Positions 57,384-64,000 of a stretch of DNA of 64,000 nt are shown in pieces. A model generated the notes under the pieces. It was not told the DNA's origin. It worked only from the letters and a program-made list of their open reading frames with translations, and made no database searches. The position numbers were made by a program, and so were the translations under genes. The DNA is taken from contig CAWGNK010000007.1 of NCBI GenBank assembly GCA_963823945.1, positions 68,065-132,064 on the forward strand, read 5' to 3'. Every line of letters begins with the position of its first letter. Within the stretch, counting starts at the first letter, position 1. This DNA comes from Bog-793 sp963823945 (GTDB taxonomy: Bacteria; Actinomycetota; Acidimicrobiia; Acidimicrobiales; Bog-793).

Positions 57384-58781
57384 GTGGCGCTCTGGTCGAG
57401 ACGGATGAGGACGCCGCCCGCCAAGGCGATGATGGCGTTCACCGAGAGCCTCTCGTTCGACCGGGCGCTCTGGCGTGACGACCTCGACGGATCGATCGCC
57501 CACGTGCGCGGTCTCGGGCACACGGGCGTCCTCGACGAGGCCGACACGGCGAAGCTGCTCGCCGCGCTGGACGCCGTCGGCGCCGAGTTCTCGGCCGGGC
57601 GGTTCGAGTTCGTCGCCGGCGATGAGGACATCCATACGGCGATCGAGCGGCGGGTCACGGAGCTGGCGGGGGACGCCGGTGCCAAGCTCCACACGGCGCG
57701 CAGCCGCAACGACCAGGTCGCGACGGCTTTGCGGCTCTACACGCGCCGCCGCATCGGCGAGGTCGGCAACCTGGCTGTCGACCTCGGCGAGACGCTGCGC
57801 GAGCGGGCCGTCCGCGCCGAGGGGTTCGTGCTGCCGGGGTACACCCACCTGCAGCGGGCCCAACCCGTCCCACTGGCGGGCCAGCTGCTCGCCCACGGCT
57901 GGGCGCTCGCCCGCGACGTCGACCGGCTGCTCGACACCCGGCGTCGCCTCGACGTCTCGCCGCTGGGGGCGGGCGCGCTCGCCGGTTCGTCGCTGCTGCT
58001 CGACCCGGACTGGGTGGCCGCAGAGCTCGGATTCGCCGGGCGGTTCGACAATTCGCTCGACGCCGTCGCCGACCGCGATTTCGTCGCCGAGACGCTGTTC
58101 GACCTCGCCCTCCTCGGCGTCCACCTCTCGCGCCTCGGCGAGGAGTTTGTCCTTTTCTCGACGACCGAGTTCGGCTTCTACGAGCTCGACGACGCCTGGT
58201 CGACGGGGAGCTCGATGCTGCCCCAGAAGAAGAACCCCGACGTCGCCGAGCTCGCCCGCGGCAAGGCCGGCCGGCTGATCGGCCACCTCACCGGGTTCCT
58301 CGCCACGCTGAAGGGCCTGCCGTTCGCCTACAACCGCGACCTCCAGGAGGACAAGGAGCCGCTCTTCGACGCCTTCGACCAGGTGACGAGGGCGCTCGTC
58401 GCCGTGCGCGGGCTCGTCGACACGGTCCGGTTCGACGAGGAGGCGATGAGGAAGGCGGCGGCCGATCCGGCGCTCTACGCGGTCGACCTCGCCGAGTGGC
58501 TGGTCGAGCGGGGGATGCCCTTCCGCCGGGCGCACGGTCTCGTCGGCGACCTGGTGCGGCGCTCGCTCGAGGAGTCCAAGCCCCTCGCCGAGCTCGTGCT
58601 CGCCGAGCCGGCGCTCGGGCGCAACGCCGTGCCGGTGGTCGAGCCCGACCTCGCGGGGCCGGCCCGGCCGAAGGGCGCTCCCGCGGCACGCGGCGGTGTT
58701 GCCGACCAGCTCGAGCGCTTCGCCGAACGCCTGCGGGCCGACCGGGCGCGCCTCGACGGGACCGACCGGCCGACCCGCTAG
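57384..58781 (+). CDS. argH: Argininosuccinate lyase
   Basis: A 465-residue fumarase/aspartase superfamily lyase. Motifs are TARSRNDQVATALRLY, PGYTHLQRAQPV and the catalytic signature GSSMLPQKKNPDVAELARGK. GTG start with GGAAGGA 7 nt upstream, 2 nt after argG. The last 40 residues are a charged, Pro-rich tail after the usual end. It completes the arginine pathway from glutamate apart from the first acetylation, which argJ can provide. Confidence 0.96.
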   Translation: MALWSRRMRTPPAKAMMAFTESLSFDRALWRDDLDGSIAHVRGLGHTGVLDEADTAKLLAALDAVGAEFSAGRFEFVAGDEDIHTAIERRVTELAGDAGAKLHTARSRNDQVATALRLYTRRRIGEVGNLAVDLGETLRERAVRAEGFVLPGYTHLQRAQPVPLAGQLLAHGWALARDVDRLLDTRRRLDVSPLGAGALAGSSLLLDPDWVAAELGFAGRFDNSLDAVADRDFVAETLFDLALLGVHLSRLGEEFVLFSTTEFGFYELDDAWSTGSSMLPQKKNPDVAELARGKAGRLIGHLTGFLATLKGLPFAYNRDLQEDKEPLFDAFDQVTRALVAVRGLVDTVRFDEEAMRKAAADPALYAVDLAEWLVERGMPFRRAHGLVGDLVRRSLEESKPLAELVLAEPALGRNAVPVVEPDLAGPARPKGAPAARGGVADQLERFAERLRADRARLDGTDRPTR

Positions 58782-58783
58782 CG

Positions 58784-59392
58784 GTGGCCGGTTCTGGGCC
58801 GCTGACGAGGGAGTTCTTCGCCCGCGACGCGATCGAGGTCGCGCCCGAGCTGCTCAACCTGGTCCTCGTCGGCCACGGTGCCGCCGGGCGGATCGTCGAG
58901 GCCGAGGCCTACGGGGGGGAGCTCGACGCCGCGAGCCACGCCTACCGGGGCGCGACACGGCGCAACGCGACGATGTTCGGCCCGCCCGGGCATCTCTACG
59001 TCTACTTCACCTACGGGATGCACCACTGCGCCAACGTCGTCTGCGGGCCAGACGGCGTCGCCCAGGCCGTCCTCATCAGGGCGTTGGCGCCGCTCAGCGG
59101 GCGGGGCGCGATGCGGCGACGCCGCGGCGGCCGTTTCTCGGACGCAGAGCTCTGCTCCGGCCCGGCCAAGCTCTGCCAGGCCCTCGGGATCGACCGGGCC
59201 GACGACGGGGCGGACCTGGTAGCCGGGGGTGGGCTCGCCCTCGTCGACGACGCGACGCCCCCGCCCGCCGACCCCCGGTGCGGCAGGCGGGTCGGGCTGT
59301 CCGCGCGGACCGGCGAGGCGGCGGCCTACCGGTGGCGGTTCGCCGTGCCCGGCGACCCCAACGTCTCGGGGGCCGGCTGGTCGCTTGAATGA
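58784..59392 (+). CDS. mpg: 3-methyladenine DNA glycosylase (AAG/MPG type)
   Basis: A 202-residue AAG-family glycosylase that removes alkylated purines. The catalytic Glu is in IVEAEAYGGELDAASHAYRG. RNATMFGPPGHLYVYFTYGMHHCANVVC holds the intercalating Tyr and active-site loop, and LCSGPAKLCQALGI is typical. GTG start 2 nt after the argH stop. Its stop lies within the promoter region of the rRNA operon. Confidence 0.92.
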   Translation: MAGSGPLTREFFARDAIEVAPELLNLVLVGHGAAGRIVEAEAYGGELDAASHAYRGATRRNATMFGPPGHLYVYFTYGMHHCANVVCGPDGVAQAVLIRALAPLSGRGAMRRRRGGRFSDAELCSGPAKLCQALGIDRADDGADLVAGGGLALVDDATPPPADPRCGRRVGLSARTGEAAAYRWRFAVPGDPNVSGAGWSLE

Positions 59393-59415
59393 CACCCCGA
59401 ACGGGGTGCTAAGGT
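59385..59415 (+). promoter_or_regulatory. Candidate rRNA operon promoter (TTGAAT ... TAAGGT)
   Basis: A -35-like TTGAAT at 59385-59390 and a TANNNT-type -10 TAAGGT at 59410-59415 are 19 bp apart, 350 bp before 16S. The -35 overlaps the last codons of mpg. The spacing is slightly long, so the assignment is tentative. Additional rrn promoters could lie downstream. Confidence 0.45.
59393..59408 (+). terminator. Hairpin at the end of the arg-mpg transcript
   Basis: CACCCC-GAAC-GGGGTG is a perfect 6-bp stem with a 4-nt loop starting directly after the mpg stop. It lies between the -35 and -10 of the candidate rrn promoter, so it may end the arg transcript and sit inside the rrn promoter spacer. 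Confidence 0.5.
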
Positions 59416-59767
59416 GACCCGCAGCTCGGAAATGGGTTTCGACGCCGAGCAGTGCCCTCGGGCGGGTTTCCGCCGGGGGGCCGCGCTGTGGATCCCCGAC
59501 TCGTGAGGGCCGGTGTGGTCTGCAGAACGCCCGGGTACCTCCTTCCGCAAGGAAGTGTGCCCCGTCGTCGCTCTTTGAGAACGGAATAGGAACAGCCAAA
59601 AGCCAGTGCGGGCGGCCGCGCAGGCCCTCCGGGGTCCGCGGGGTCGCTAAGTCAATAAGCACTGAACACGGACAACGTCCGTTTTGGTGCCAGTCGGTGC
59701 GAGGGTGTCCGAAACCCTCGGGCCGGCTCTCCAGATCGAAACGGCGGCTTTCAGCCGCCGCGAGATC
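59416..59767 (+). ncRNA. rRNA operon leader
   Basis: Untranslated leader of about 350 nt before 16S, without a gene. It holds a boxA-like antitermination core CTCTTTGAGAAC at 59571-59582, repeated as CCCTTTGAGAAC in the 16S-23S spacer. Hairpins are CTTCC-GCAA-GGAAG at 59542-59555, ACGGAC/GTCCGT followed by TTT at 59668-59685, GAGGGT/ACCCTC at 59701-59719, and CGGCGGCT/AGCCGCCG at 59742-59760. These probably take part in RNase III processing and antitermination. Confidence 0.6.

Positions 59768-64000
<4,233 letters not shown>

Noticed and set aside
59668..59685. ACGGAC/GTCCGT hairpin with TTTT as an intrinsic terminator
   Set aside because: It lies in the rRNA leader directly before 16S, where termination would silence the operon. 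With the boxA-like site upstream it is more likely a pause or processing element.

Overview
The window is 64 kb of high-GC DNA from an actinobacterium. The genes point there together: mycothiol synthase (mshD), a polyprenol-phosphate mannose synthase, a GT87-type membrane mannosyltransferase, an F420-type LLM oxidoreductase, menaquinone genes and a DinB-fold protein. The 16S rRNA has actinobacterial features and fits Acidimicrobiia best, but that placement is from memory and was not tested by a search. No phage, transposase, CRISPR array or plasmid function is visible. Almost everything is core chromosome.

Layout. 1-3.5 kb: a truncated propeller-like protein of lower GC, a DinB-like protein, an MFS exporter and a 0.5 kb divergent spacer. 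3.5-4.8 kb: a GT87-like glycosyltransferase. 4.9-15.6 kb: an information and stress block (rel, hisS, aspS, rarA, alaS, ruvX, aroE) with mostly overlapping start and stop codons. 15.7-18.8 kb: two SEDS peptidoglycan polymerases facing each other around a bifunctional-nuclease-domain protein with a histone-H1-like tail. 18.8-22.6 kb: ppk1 and ppx/gppA. 22.6-32.7 kb: membrane proteins, polyprenol mannose synthase, sugar kinase, aldo/keto reductase, LLM oxidoreductase, a double-GNAT protein and three poorly known or secreted proteins. 32.9-36.3 kb: a menaquinone cluster (menG, menF-type isochorismate synthase). 36.4-40.4 kb: tandem FKBP, rlmN, mshD, nth. 40.4-47.4 kb: histidine operon hisD-C-B-H-A-F, then a GroES-like gene, hisI and ygfZ. 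47.4-49.5 kb: a two-component system. 49.6-50.3 kb: trpF. 50.5-58.8 kb: a complete arginine cluster argC-J-B-D-F-R-G-H, followed by a 3-methyladenine glycosylase. 59.4-64 kb: an rRNA operon (promoter, leader, 16S, tRNA-free spacer, 23S cut by the window edge).

Expression style is the most consistent signal. At least thirteen transcription units have a TANNNT-like -10 hexamer only 5-8 nt before the start codon, which implies leaderless mRNAs. Inside operons, genes are joined by four-base NTGA stop/start overlaps. One such junction (before menG) reads CTGA and may use a CTG start. The arginine promoter carries two palindromes at the expected place for autoregulation by the ArgR encoded within the same operon.

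I did not find an obviously new multi-gene system. The items most worth checking are the CTG start, the leaderless promoter set, the H1-tailed nuclease, the duplicated lipoprotein, the trpF leader ORF and the argC operator pair.
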